A DNA stretch of 64,000 nucleotides, taken from positions 1 through 64,000 of the forward strand of contig NZ_BMJB01000004.1 in NCBI RefSeq assembly GCF_014642855.1, in the 5' to 3' direction. Of this stretch, positions 24,990-33,092 are shown one piece after another. The notes beneath the pieces are model-generated. The model was not told the DNA's origin and made no database searches. It saw only the letters and a list, made by a program, of their open reading frames with translations. How positions within the stretch are numbered: position 1 is the first letter of the stretch; each line of letters opens with the position of its first letter. This DNA comes from Edaphobacter acidisoli. GTDB taxonomy: Bacteria > Acidobacteriota > Terriglobia > Terriglobales > Acidobacteriaceae. Both the position numbers and the translations under genes were made by a program.

Positions 24990-27900
24990 ATGATTCATCA
25001 CATCGTTCAATTCGCACTGCGGCAGCGGTTGCTGATTCTGCTGATGGTGGTCTTCATTGTTGTTGGCGGGACGATCTCGTTTCACCATATGCCGGTGGAT
25101 GCGTATCCCGATCTTGCGCCGACGATGGTGGAGATCATTACGCAGTGGCAGGGGCATGCTGCGGAAGAGGTCGAGCGGCTGGTGACGGTGCCGACTGAGG
25201 TGGAGATGAACGGCGTGCCGGGAATGTCGGTGATGCGTTCGATCTCGCTGTATGGATTGTCGGATGTGATTCTGACCTTCAATGAGGGCACGGACGATTA
25301 CTTTGCGCGGGAGCAGGTGTTTCAGCGGCTGAGCGAGGTGACGTATCCGACGGGTGTGACGCCGTCGCTGGCTCCGCTGGCGAGTCCTTCGGGACTGGTG
25401 TATCGGTATGTGATTGACAGCCCGGACCGCACGCCGCAGGAGCTGAAGACTTACGAAGACTGGGTGATTGAGCGCGAGTACAAGCAGGTGCCGGGCGTGG
25501 CGGACGACTCGGGCTTTGGCGGCACGGTGATGCAGTATCAGGTGCTGCTCGATCCGGCGAAGCTTTATGCGTACCACTTGACGGTACCGACGATTTTGCA
25601 GCAGCTCTCGGTGAATAACTCGAATGCGGGCGGAGGGTTTTATCAGCAGGGTGGGCAGTTCTATTATGTGCGCGGGCTGGGGCTGATTCGCACGACCGAG
25701 GATATTGGCGATGTGGTTGTCGGCTCGCAGAATGGTGTACCGATTCGCATTCGCGATATTGGAGATGTGACGATAGGGAACGCGCCGCGGTTGGGCGAGT
25801 TCGGCTTCAACAAGCGGGATGATGCGGTTGAGGGCGTCATCATGATGCGGCGCGGCGAGCAGACGCAGAATGTGCTGAAGGGCGTTGAGGCGAAGACGCA
25901 GCAGTTGAATGAGCAGATTCTGCCGCCGGATATCAAGGTGCGTCCTTACTACGATCGCAGCGATCTGGTGCAGCTGACGATCGATACCGTCGAGCACAAC
26001 CTGATGCTGGGCATGGCGCTGGTGCTGATTGTGCTGATGGCGTTTCTGGTGAGCGTGCGCGCGGCGGTGATCGTGGCGCTGACCATCCCGCTGTCGCTGC
26101 TGTTTGCGTTTATCTTTCTTCATGCGCGCGGGGTTGCGGCGAACCTGCTTTCGATTGGCGCGGTGGACTTTGGGATATTGATTGACGGCACGCTGGTGAT
26201 GGTGGAGAACATCTTCCGCGTGCTGGGCGAACGGGAGGGACAGGATTACAAGCTGGATGATGTGATTCTGGAGGCCGCGCGTGATGTTGACCGCCCGGTG
26301 TTTTATTCGGTTGCGGTGATTATCGCGGGCTATCTGCCGATCTATGCGCTGACGGGGCCTTCGGGGCGGCTGTTCCGGCCGATGGCGGACACGGTGGCGA
26401 TTGCGCTGATTGGCGCGCTGATTCTTACGCTGACGTTTGTGCCGGTGATGTGCTCGTACTGGTTCAGGCGCGGCGTGCATGAGCGGGTGAACAGGCCGTT
26501 CGAGTGGCTGAAGGAGAAGTACGCGGTTGAGCTCGACTGGTGCCTGGACCATCCGAAGACGACGATGGTGGTGGCGTCGGTGATCTTTCTGGCGACGCTG
26601 CTGCTGGTGCCGTTTATTGGCGGCGAGTTTATGCCGCATCTGGATGAAGGCGCGCTTTGGGTGCGGGCGACGATGCCGTACACGATCTCGTTCGATGAGG
26701 CGAGCAGGTTTTCGCCGAAGGTGCGCGACATTCTAATGAAGTATCCGATGGTGACGGATGTTGGATCGGAGCTTGGCAGGCCGGATGATGGCACGGACCC
26801 GACGGGGTTCTTCAATGATGAGTTTTATGTGGGGTTGAAGCCGTATAACGATGCTTCGTGGAAGCAGGGGCCGATTCATAACAAGCAGGAGCTGGTGGAT
26901 GATCTTCAGAAGCAGCTTAAGGCGTTTCCGGGGGTGATCTTCAACTACACGCAGCCGGCTGAGGATGCGGTGGATGAGGCGTTGACGGGGCTGAAGAGCG
27001 CGCTCGCGGTGAAGATTTATGGGCCGGACCTGAACGTGTTGCAGAATACAGCGGTCCAGATTAAGCGACGGTTGCAGCAGGTGCCCGGGTTTACGGAGCT
27101 GACGGTGGTGCGCGAGCTTGGACAGCCGAGTTTGCAGATTGATGTGGACCGCGACAAGATTGCGCGCTATGGCATCAATGTCGCCGATGTGGAGGCGGTG
27201 GTGCAGGCAGCGGTGGGCGGGCAGGCGGCTACGCAGGTAATTCAGGGCGAGAAGCTGTTTGATCTGGTGGTGAGGATGAAGCCGGAGTTCCGCGAGAGCG
27301 CGCATGAGATTGGCAATCTGCTGGTGGGCACGCCTTCGGGGCAGCAGATACCGCTGAGCGAGCTGGCCAACATTCATGAGGCTGCGGGCGCTTCGTTTAT
27401 CTATCGCGAGAATAATTCGCGGTATATCGGGGTGCAGTACAGCATCGAGGGGCGCGACCTGGAGCGGGCGGTTGCGGACGGGCAGAAGTCGATTGCGGAT
27501 ATTCAGAAGTCGCTGCCGCCGGGGTACCGGCTGGCCTGGGGTGGGGAGTACGGCGAGTTTCTGGAGGCGAAGCACCAGATGGAGTTCATCGGGCCAATGG
27601 CGGTGCTGATTATCTTCATGATTCTGTTTGCGCTGTACGGCAATATCAAATTCCCGGTGACGATTGCGCTGGGCGTGATTATGACGGAGCCGGTGGGGGC
27701 GCTGCTGGCGCTGAAGCTGACGGGGACGCCGTTTAGTGTGTCGTCGGCGCTGGGCTTGCTGGCGCTGATGGGGGTATCGGTGGAGACGGCGGTGATTCTG
27801 GTCTCCTATATCAATAAGCTGCGGCTGGAGAACAAGGACATTCGCACGGCTACGCGGGAGGCTTCGTTGCTGCGGCTGCGGCCGATTATGATGACGGCGC

Positions 27901-28079
27901 TGGTGGCCTGCCTGGGGCTGCTGCCGGCGGCGCTTTCGACCGGGATCGGGTCGGACACGCAGAGGCCGTTTGCGATTGTGGTAGTCGCGGGGCTGGTTTC
28001 GCGGCTGTTTCTGGGGTTCTTCGTCAACCCGGTGCTGTATGAGATGGTGGCGCGGGATGGGGACGTGCTGCAGGTCTGA
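24990..28079 (+). CDS. CzcA-type heavy-metal RND efflux pump
   Basis: A 1,029-residue inner-membrane RND transporter of the heavy-metal class, exporting divalent metals with proton uptake. Twelve membrane helices with two large periplasmic domains fit the length. The proton-relay residues of CzcA are conserved: D393, D399 and E406 in GAVDFGILIDGTLVMVEN, with the same 6 and 7 residue spacing as in CzcA D402/D408/E415. This pattern is of Co/Zn/Cd/Ni pumps; CusA-type Cu/Ag pumps differ here. A GGAGAGG site precedes the start. It ends the efflux operon; 367 bases without a gene follow. Confidence 0.93.
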   Translation: MIHHIVQFALRQRLLILLMVVFIVVGGTISFHHMPVDAYPDLAPTMVEIITQWQGHAAEEVERLVTVPTEVEMNGVPGMSVMRSISLYGLSDVILTFNEGTDDYFAREQVFQRLSEVTYPTGVTPSLAPLASPSGLVYRYVIDSPDRTPQELKTYEDWVIEREYKQVPGVADDSGFGGTVMQYQVLLDPAKLYAYHLTVPTILQQLSVNNSNAGGGFYQQGGQFYYVRGLGLIRTTEDIGDVVVGSQNGVPIRIRDIGDVTIGNAPRLGEFGFNKRDDAVEGVIMMRRGEQTQNVLKGVEAKTQQLNEQILPPDIKVRPYYDRSDLVQLTIDTVEHNLMLGMALVLIVLMAFLVSVRAAVIVALTIPLSLLFAFIFLHARGVAANLLSIGAVDFGILIDGTLVMVENIFRVLGEREGQDYKLDDVILEAARDVDRPVFYSVAVIIAGYLPIYALTGPSGRLFRPMADTVAIALIGALILTLTFVPVMCSYWFRRGVHERVNRPFEWLKEKYAVELDWCLDHPKTTMVVASVIFLATLLLVPFIGGEFMPHLDEGALWVRATMPYTISFDEASRFSPKVRDILMKYPMVTDVGSELGRPDDGTDPTGFFNDEFYVGLKPYNDASWKQGPIHNKQELVDDLQKQLKAFPGVIFNYTQPAEDAVDEALTGLKSALAVKIYGPDLNVLQNTAVQIKRRLQQVPGFTELTVVRELGQPSLQIDVDRDKIARYGINVADVEAVVQAAVGGQAATQVIQGEKLFDLVVRMKPEFRESAHEIGNLLVGTPSGQQIPLSELANIHEAAGASFIYRENNSRYIGVQYSIEGRDLERAVADGQKSIADIQKSLPPGYRLAWGGEYGEFLEAKHQMEFIGPMAVLIIFMILFALYGNIKFPVTIALGVIMTEPVGALLALKLTGTPFSVSSALGLLALMGVSVETAVILVSYINKLRLENKDIRTATREASLLRLRPIMMTALVACLGLLPAALSTGIGSDTQRPFAIVVVAGLVSRLFLGFFVNPVLYEMVARDGDVLQV

Positions 28080-28446
28080 ATCGCGGTCCTAATTATGTGG
28101 CCAACCTTCAGTTGAAGTGGTGTCATGTAATTTTTTACAAAATCCTGACAACCTCTCTAGCCAAGCGTAGCGGAAGGGCGTAGAGTGTTCGCCACCGAAT
28201 CAAGATAGTAACGATTCGATCTCTGGTTCCTTGCGGTGCTTGAAACGTTTGGGTTGGAGGCTGGACACCAAATCCTGTTTGGCGAAAGTTAAGAGCCAGT
28301 CGGCAAGGCATTTGCGTCGGCGTAAGCCAAAGCAGTGCTTGACTTGCGGCTTTCCAGCCTGATTGCTCCATCTGTTTGTGGAGCTGGCATCCGGAGTGGA
28401 GGATGTCCACCGCAGGTTCCGAAGGCTCTTCAAGAGGTGTCGTGCG
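28080..28446 (+). other. Gene-free 367-base region after pump gene
   Basis: No supported gene. A minus-strand open frame here (28135-28410) has an ordinary-looking composition but no recognisable domain or ribosome site. The region is less GC-rich than its neighbours and probably holds the pump 3' end and the promoter of the next operon. Confidence 0.5.
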
Positions 28447-31400
28447 ATGAAGTCTCTTCTTCGGCTGCGGCCCGTTGTTGCTGGTTTTTCAGTGTGTCTG
28501 TGCGTGGGGTCTTTGGCTTGTGCGGCGGCGCGGGCAGACAAGCAGGTTGCCCATGCGGACGCTTTGCCTGCTCCGGTGGTGGAAGACACCATTAGTATTC
28601 CGGGGCCGTTGCGGTCGTTTTTGCGGATGGCCGGAATCAGCCAGAAGATCTCAAATGCAGACGTGATGCCGTTGCTGGCGCGCAACGTTTACTCGCATGG
28701 GTATGAGAACGGCAATCAGGAGACGGAGTTCCTGAAGCTACTGGACCGGTATCTGGACCAGGCGACAGAGTTACAGATACTGGCTGGCGCGCATAACACG
28801 ATCAGCGTGAAGGGCTGCGATGATGCGGGCACGCTGGTGCAGATTCTTGGCTATCGGCTGCGACAGGGATGCGGCACGAGCAACTTCTCGCTGGAGACGG
28901 CGAACGCGGACCGCGCATTTTTGACGATCGATTCGGGATTTCCGCTGGAGCAGCTGGAAGAGGCGCTTCAGAAGAACGAGCCGTTTACGCTTGTGTACGC
29001 GCCGACGCGTGTGCCAATCATTCTGAAAGAGCGAGACTGGATCTCGCTGAGCACGACAAAGCAGCGGGGCTTCGGCGGCGGCAATCTGGTGGATGTGCTG
29101 TTGTACAACCCGCAGATTGCGCGGCTGTACTGGGCGCTCTCGAAGCAGGACCAGACGACGCAGGTTGCGCTGGAGCGCTCGCCTGGGCTGCACAGGCTGC
29201 TTCCGTATGCGGCGACGCTGGACTTTTATGGCAGCCAGATCAATATCCAGTCCGGTCGAGTCTCTGTTCCGGGCGGACGTGCGGCGGAGTCCGGGTGGCA
29301 TGAGCTTGTGGGTGCGAGTCCGGGGTCTCCGGGCGAGTTTGTAATGCACCTGATGGAGCGCGACAAAGGGTGGCTGTCGGCATACTTCGATGTGCTCTCT
29401 CGACTAGATGGCGAGCAGCAGGCGCGGTTGACTCAGTCGCCGCGTTTGAAGAATCTCTATGAGGCCTTTCGTGAGCCGGAATCCGATCCTGATGCGTCGA
29501 AGGGTGCATTTCGCAAAGCCGCGGACCTGCTGGTGCTGGACACGCGGCTGGAGTGGGACGCGCAGGGGCAGCCGCTGGTTCCGGGCGGACTTGATGTATG
29601 GAAACAGATCTTTCAGCAAAAGTATGACGAGAAGGACGCTCGGGACTGGGGCAAGGCCGCGCATGCGTGGAAGCGTCCGGACCAACTGCTGGAGGGGTTG
29701 ACGGCGATGTCGCGCGTCGTGACCGATGAGGGTCCGCTGCAGATTTACCTGATGATGAGCGAGATCGATGCGAGGCGCGGGCCGGGCAACTACATGAGTC
29801 CGGAGACGGTAACTCTGCTCGCGAAGAAGTACTCGGAGTACAGCAACTGGTACCTGGTGTTTTCGGATTATCCGACCTTGACGGATGCGTCGATTGCGAG
29901 CTTTTTGCATACGGCCGAGACGATCGACAAGATCTCGAACCAGAACCTGCGCGCGAATGTGATGGGCTCGTTTCAGGCAAATATTGGCTTGTGGGAGATA
30001 CTTGCGCGGCAGGGCGAGATTCCAACAGACGCGTTGAATGAATCGTGGGCGAAGACGATTACACCGTTTGCGACGGCGACATCGTCGATCAAGCTGTTCG
30101 ATGCGGCGCGCAACTCGCTGGATGCGCTGCTGGTGGCTGCTGGGAGCAGTACGAGTGATCCTCAGGAGCAGATTGTTGAATTGCTCGCTGGACCTCATCA
30201 GTCGAGCGCAGACGGCGACTGGGTGCAGCAGCAGATTGCTAATCGGATGCGCGCAGTGCTCGATGATCAGCGGCTGGTTTCGCTGGATACGCTGTTTGCG
30301 CTGAATGATGGGCTGGGCAAGATGGCGAAAGGTAGCGCGCGCGATAGCTCGCTGCTGGGGCTGGCTGGTGAACTGCGCGAGTTCGAGCTGCCGCGGCCGA
30401 TCTTTACCGAGAACGAAAAGATTACCTGGGCGCCGGGGATTTATCGGAGCCACCACGCTGAGCTTCAGGTGCAGACTGACCTGACGAAGACGATTAAGAC
30501 GGGATCGTCTGCGCAGTTGGAAGCTGCGCGTGGCCAGCTTGCGCCGTTTCTGCGCGACACGCTGGTGGGGCTGAACTATGCGTATTATGAGCCGCCGGGA
30601 GCGCAGATGCTGCATAACAATCCGCTGTTTGTGCGCTCGCATGACTTTACGGGGATCTCGGTGGTAGGTGTGGATGATCCGTGGCGCGCACCGATGCTGC
30701 TGGGTGTGGGGACGCCGGCAGGCGGTGGTGCGTATCTGATGGGTTCGCTGGCTGACCTGCCGTATGCGCTTGCGACGGCGGAGCAGGAGTTTATTGCGCC
30801 GGAGAATGTTCAGGCATTGATCTGGGAAGAGCTGGTGCCGCAGCTTCTGGTGAATGCGACGCTGCCGCGCTGGTGGCGAGTGACTCCGGACGAGCTGCAT
30901 GCGGTCGATTTGTATCAGCGAGCAGGAGAGGAGCTGCTGACGGCTTCGGTGAAGGATGATGCGTTGCGGAATAAGGTCATCGGGATACTTTCGGACCGCA
31001 TGTCCCCGCAGCGGATGGAAGAGACGGAAGAGGCGATGCGTAACGCGGATGCGATGACTGCGATGCTGCCCAGGCTGATGCCGTCGGACACCTTTTATCT
31101 GGCTGCTGAGTTTCGTCAGCGATACCCCGATGAGGCAGCTTCGTGGGGGCCAGAAGGGAAGCAGCTAGATGAGCTCTGCAAGAAAGATCCTGCTGATACC
31201 ACGAGAGAACGTATATCGCGTGACTTTGGCGTGCCTCATCCGACGCTGGCTCAGACGGATGCTTTGCAGCTATTGCATATTAAGCAGCTTCCGTTCTTTG
31301 CTGGATACTCGAGCCGGCTGTTCGGCGAGTCGTGGGAGTCGAGCAATCTTTACTGGGCGCGACTGGCTGATGAGATGAACTATCAGCCAGTGATGTTGAA

Positions 31401-31596
31401 TCGTCTGGTCCCGATGCTGACGCTGCACATGACGACGAAGATATTTGCTACCGATCTGGACGACTGGCCAGCGATGTTGCGCGCTATGCACGAGGCTGGC
31501 GCCGACCTGCGCGATGGCAAGATTACGCTGCGGCCAACGGCCGAACAGCACAACGCTTTGTTAGAGGAGACGACTAAAAATGCGAACGCGCAATAG
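28447..31596 (+). CDS. Large secreted protein of unknown function
   Basis: A 1,049-residue protein I do not recognise. The signal peptide is about 1-30 (GFSVCLCVGSLACAAARA). The mature protein is mainly helical with many paired charged/hydrophobic positions and no transmembrane helix beyond the signal. ISVKGCDDAGTLVQILGYRL and RQGCGTSNFSLETA hold a Cys pair that could form a disulfide. TLDFYGSQINIQSGRVSVPGG resembles a beta strand sheet edge. ATG 28447 is used because the signal peptide starts there. The last 17 bases overlap the VWFA gene, so the two products are probably made together and may interact in the periplasm. Confidence 0.7.
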   Translation: MKSLLRLRPVVAGFSVCLCVGSLACAAARADKQVAHADALPAPVVEDTISIPGPLRSFLRMAGISQKISNADVMPLLARNVYSHGYENGNQETEFLKLLDRYLDQATELQILAGAHNTISVKGCDDAGTLVQILGYRLRQGCGTSNFSLETANADRAFLTIDSGFPLEQLEEALQKNEPFTLVYAPTRVPIILKERDWISLSTTKQRGFGGGNLVDVLLYNPQIARLYWALSKQDQTTQVALERSPGLHRLLPYAATLDFYGSQINIQSGRVSVPGGRAAESGWHELVGASPGSPGEFVMHLMERDKGWLSAYFDVLSRLDGEQQARLTQSPRLKNLYEAFREPESDPDASKGAFRKAADLLVLDTRLEWDAQGQPLVPGGLDVWKQIFQQKYDEKDARDWGKAAHAWKRPDQLLEGLTAMSRVVTDEGPLQIYLMMSEIDARRGPGNYMSPETVTLLAKKYSEYSNWYLVFSDYPTLTDASIASFLHTAETIDKISNQNLRANVMGSFQANIGLWEILARQGEIPTDALNESWAKTITPFATATSSIKLFDAARNSLDALLVAAGSSTSDPQEQIVELLAGPHQSSADGDWVQQQIANRMRAVLDDQRLVSLDTLFALNDGLGKMAKGSARDSSLLGLAGELREFELPRPIFTENEKITWAPGIYRSHHAELQVQTDLTKTIKTGSSAQLEAARGQLAPFLRDTLVGLNYAYYEPPGAQMLHNNPLFVRSHDFTGISVVGVDDPWRAPMLLGVGTPAGGGAYLMGSLADLPYALATAEQEFIAPENVQALIWEELVPQLLVNATLPRWWRVTPDELHAVDLYQRAGEELLTASVKDDALRNKVIGILSDRMSPQRMEETEEAMRNADAMTAMLPRLMPSDTFYLAAEFRQRYPDEAASWGPEGKQLDELCKKDPADTTRERISRDFGVPHPTLAQTDALQLLHIKQLPFFAGYSSRLFGESWESSNLYWARLADEMNYQPVMLNRLVPMLTLHMTTKIFATDLDDWPAMLRAMHEAGADLRDGKITLRPTAEQHNALLEETTKNANAQ

Positions 31597-32680
31597 AGTG
31601 ACCAGGCAGTACGTTCTGTTCTCCGCGCTCTTCGCGGTTGCCTTCTTTGGCGGCGTGGGGACGGTAGCGCAGGACGATTCGTCGAGCATTCACGTGAATG
31701 TCGTGCTGGTGCAGTTGAACGTCGCGGTGACGGACCACAAGGGAAACTATATCAGCGGGCTGCGTCCCGAGGACTTTGCTATTTACGAAGACAAAATTCC
31801 GGAGAAGACGGCGACGTTTGAGGAGGGTAATGAACCTACGCGCAGGCTGATCAATCTCGGGTCTTCGTCGAGTGGCCCTGCAGCGGAAGACCCTGCCAGT
31901 GCGACTGCCACGATGAGCAAGATGGGTGGCGGCCCTCCGGTTGTTTCGGCGCAGCCATGGATGGAGGGCGCCAATGTCTTCATCTTGTTCGATACGAGCA
32001 ACTATATGTATCGCGGGTTTGTGTATGCGCAGGATGCGATTGCGGATTTTGTGCGATCGCTGGTGGGCGTGAACCGTGTCGCGCTCTACTCCTATAGCCG
32101 CAATTTGTCGCGTGTATCGACACTGACGACAGACCGCGCCAAAGTGTTGCGGAGCGTGCGGAGCACGGTTGCCGGGGACGATGCGGCGCTTTATAACTCG
32201 CTGCTGCTGACGGTGAAAGATGCGGCGAACCTGACGGGACGCAAGGCGATTGTGGTCTTCTCGAATGGGCCGGACAATGCGAGCCTGGTTCCTCCGGAGG
32301 ACGTGGCGGAGCTGGCGCAGTCGACGGGGACGATTATCTATATGATCAGCACGCGGAAGGCTGAAGAAGAGCCTGTGTCGACGGCGGTGTTCGAGCGCAT
32401 GAGCAAAGCGACGGGCGGCAAAGCTTACTTTGCCAAGGATTGGCAGGACGAGAAGCAGGCGTTTATGTCGATCCGCGATGACCTGGCGCACCTGTATTCG
32501 CTGAGCTATTACCCGGCGCCGAACCCGAACGGCGGCTGGCGGTCGATTACGGTGAAGCTGGTGGGGAAAGACTTGCAGAAGTATCACATACGGACGCGGG
32601 ATGGATACCGATTGCTGAAGCAGAACCCGACGACGATGACGAGTCTTGGTGAGACTGGTCCTGAATCAGCATCGAAGTAA
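31580..32680 (+). CDS. VWFA-related protein of acidobacterial type
   Basis: A 366-residue secreted protein matching the VWFA-related family common in acidobacteria. Residues 1-31 are the signal peptide. An N-terminal region IHVNVVLVQLNVAVTDHKGN and ISGLRPEDFAIYEDK (about 35-80) is typical. The von Willebrand A fold follows; its metal-site motif is degenerate, D138-T-S140-N-Y142 instead of DxSxS. C-terminal half includes LYSLSYYPAPNPNGGWRSI, a family hallmark. Starts within the preceding gene, overlapping 17 bases. Role is unknown; VWFA domains usually mediate protein contacts. Confidence 0.85.
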   Translation: MRTRNRVTRQYVLFSALFAVAFFGGVGTVAQDDSSSIHVNVVLVQLNVAVTDHKGNYISGLRPEDFAIYEDKIPEKTATFEEGNEPTRRLINLGSSSSGPAAEDPASATATMSKMGGGPPVVSAQPWMEGANVFILFDTSNYMYRGFVYAQDAIADFVRSLVGVNRVALYSYSRNLSRVSTLTTDRAKVLRSVRSTVAGDDAALYNSLLLTVKDAANLTGRKAIVVFSNGPDNASLVPPEDVAELAQSTGTIIYMISTRKAEEEPVSTAVFERMSKATGGKAYFAKDWQDEKQAFMSIRDDLAHLYSLSYYPAPNPNGGWRSITVKLVGKDLQKYHIRTRDGYRLLKQNPTTMTSLGETGPESASK

Positions 32681-32751
32681 CGCCGGGAGCGCGTTTTTTA
32701 CAGGCGTGCGAATTTTTATCTTGACTAGTGTGCAGGCAGTCATGCTTAATT

Positions 32752-32765
32752 ACTAACGCGTTAGT
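32752..32765. promoter_or_regulatory. 14-base palindrome ACTAACGCGTTAGT
   Basis: Perfect palindrome with central CG, 9 bases before the first AAAGACAAACGTTTGTCTTT site. Different sequence, so probably a different LacI-type regulator. Confidence 0.5.
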
Positions 32766-32774
32766 GTAGCCGCT

Positions 32775-32794
32775 AAAGACAAACGTTTGTCTTT
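32775..32794. promoter_or_regulatory. 20-base LacI-type palindrome (site 1)
   Basis: AAAGACAAACGTTTGTCTTT is a perfect 20-base palindrome. Its 16-base core also occurs at 32999-33014 and 40811-40826. Confidence 0.8.
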
Positions 32795-32997
32795 GTTTTT
32801 GACTGACGCAATGCGTTAAGCGCTGTTGTGGCATATCTTCTGCGGCATACGGCGACGGGTTGTTTCGAAGGCGGGTGCACATCTGACCGTCTGCGAAGAG
32901 GCCAATCGGACTGGAAATAGTAGCGCTGTAATAACTCATTTGTTTTGGTGAAGTGGCGGATGAGCCGACAAGTGGTGTGGCATCCGTTTGAACTTTA

Positions 32998-33015
32998 AAG
33001 ACAAACGTTTGTCTT
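32998..33015. promoter_or_regulatory. 18-base LacI-type palindrome (site 2)
   Basis: AAGACAAACGTTTGTCTT, perfect, 78 bases before the receptor ATG. Spacing between the centres of sites 1 and 2 is 222 bases, which would allow looping by a tetrameric or paired repressor. Confidence 0.8.
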
Positions 33016-33092
33016 ATTGGATGACAGCCTGAAGTTGAGGTTGGAAGACGAAAGGCAGACGTCAACTGCAAGAACTTTTTGGGAGGCAAGTC

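Larger units (their letters stand above)
32681..33092 (+). other. Operator-rich promoter region of third TonB receptor
   Basis: A 412-base gene-free region. It carries two long palindromes of the AGACAAACGTTTGTCT type (32775-32794, 32998-33015), a separate palindrome ACTAACGCGTTAGT (32752-32765) and an imperfect ACGCAATGCGT (32806-32816). All have central CG or near-CG, as in LacI-family operators. No small gene was seen. Confidence 0.7.

Noticed and set aside
24345-26639. 764-codon open frame on the minus strand
   Set aside because: Shadow of the adaptor and pump genes; Arg/His/Gln-rich composition typical of antisense frames in GC-rich DNA.
28135-28410. Minus-strand open frame in the gap after the pump gene
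   Set aside because: Composition looks less biased than other shadows and it could be a gene remnant, but no family, ribosome site or neighbour supports it.
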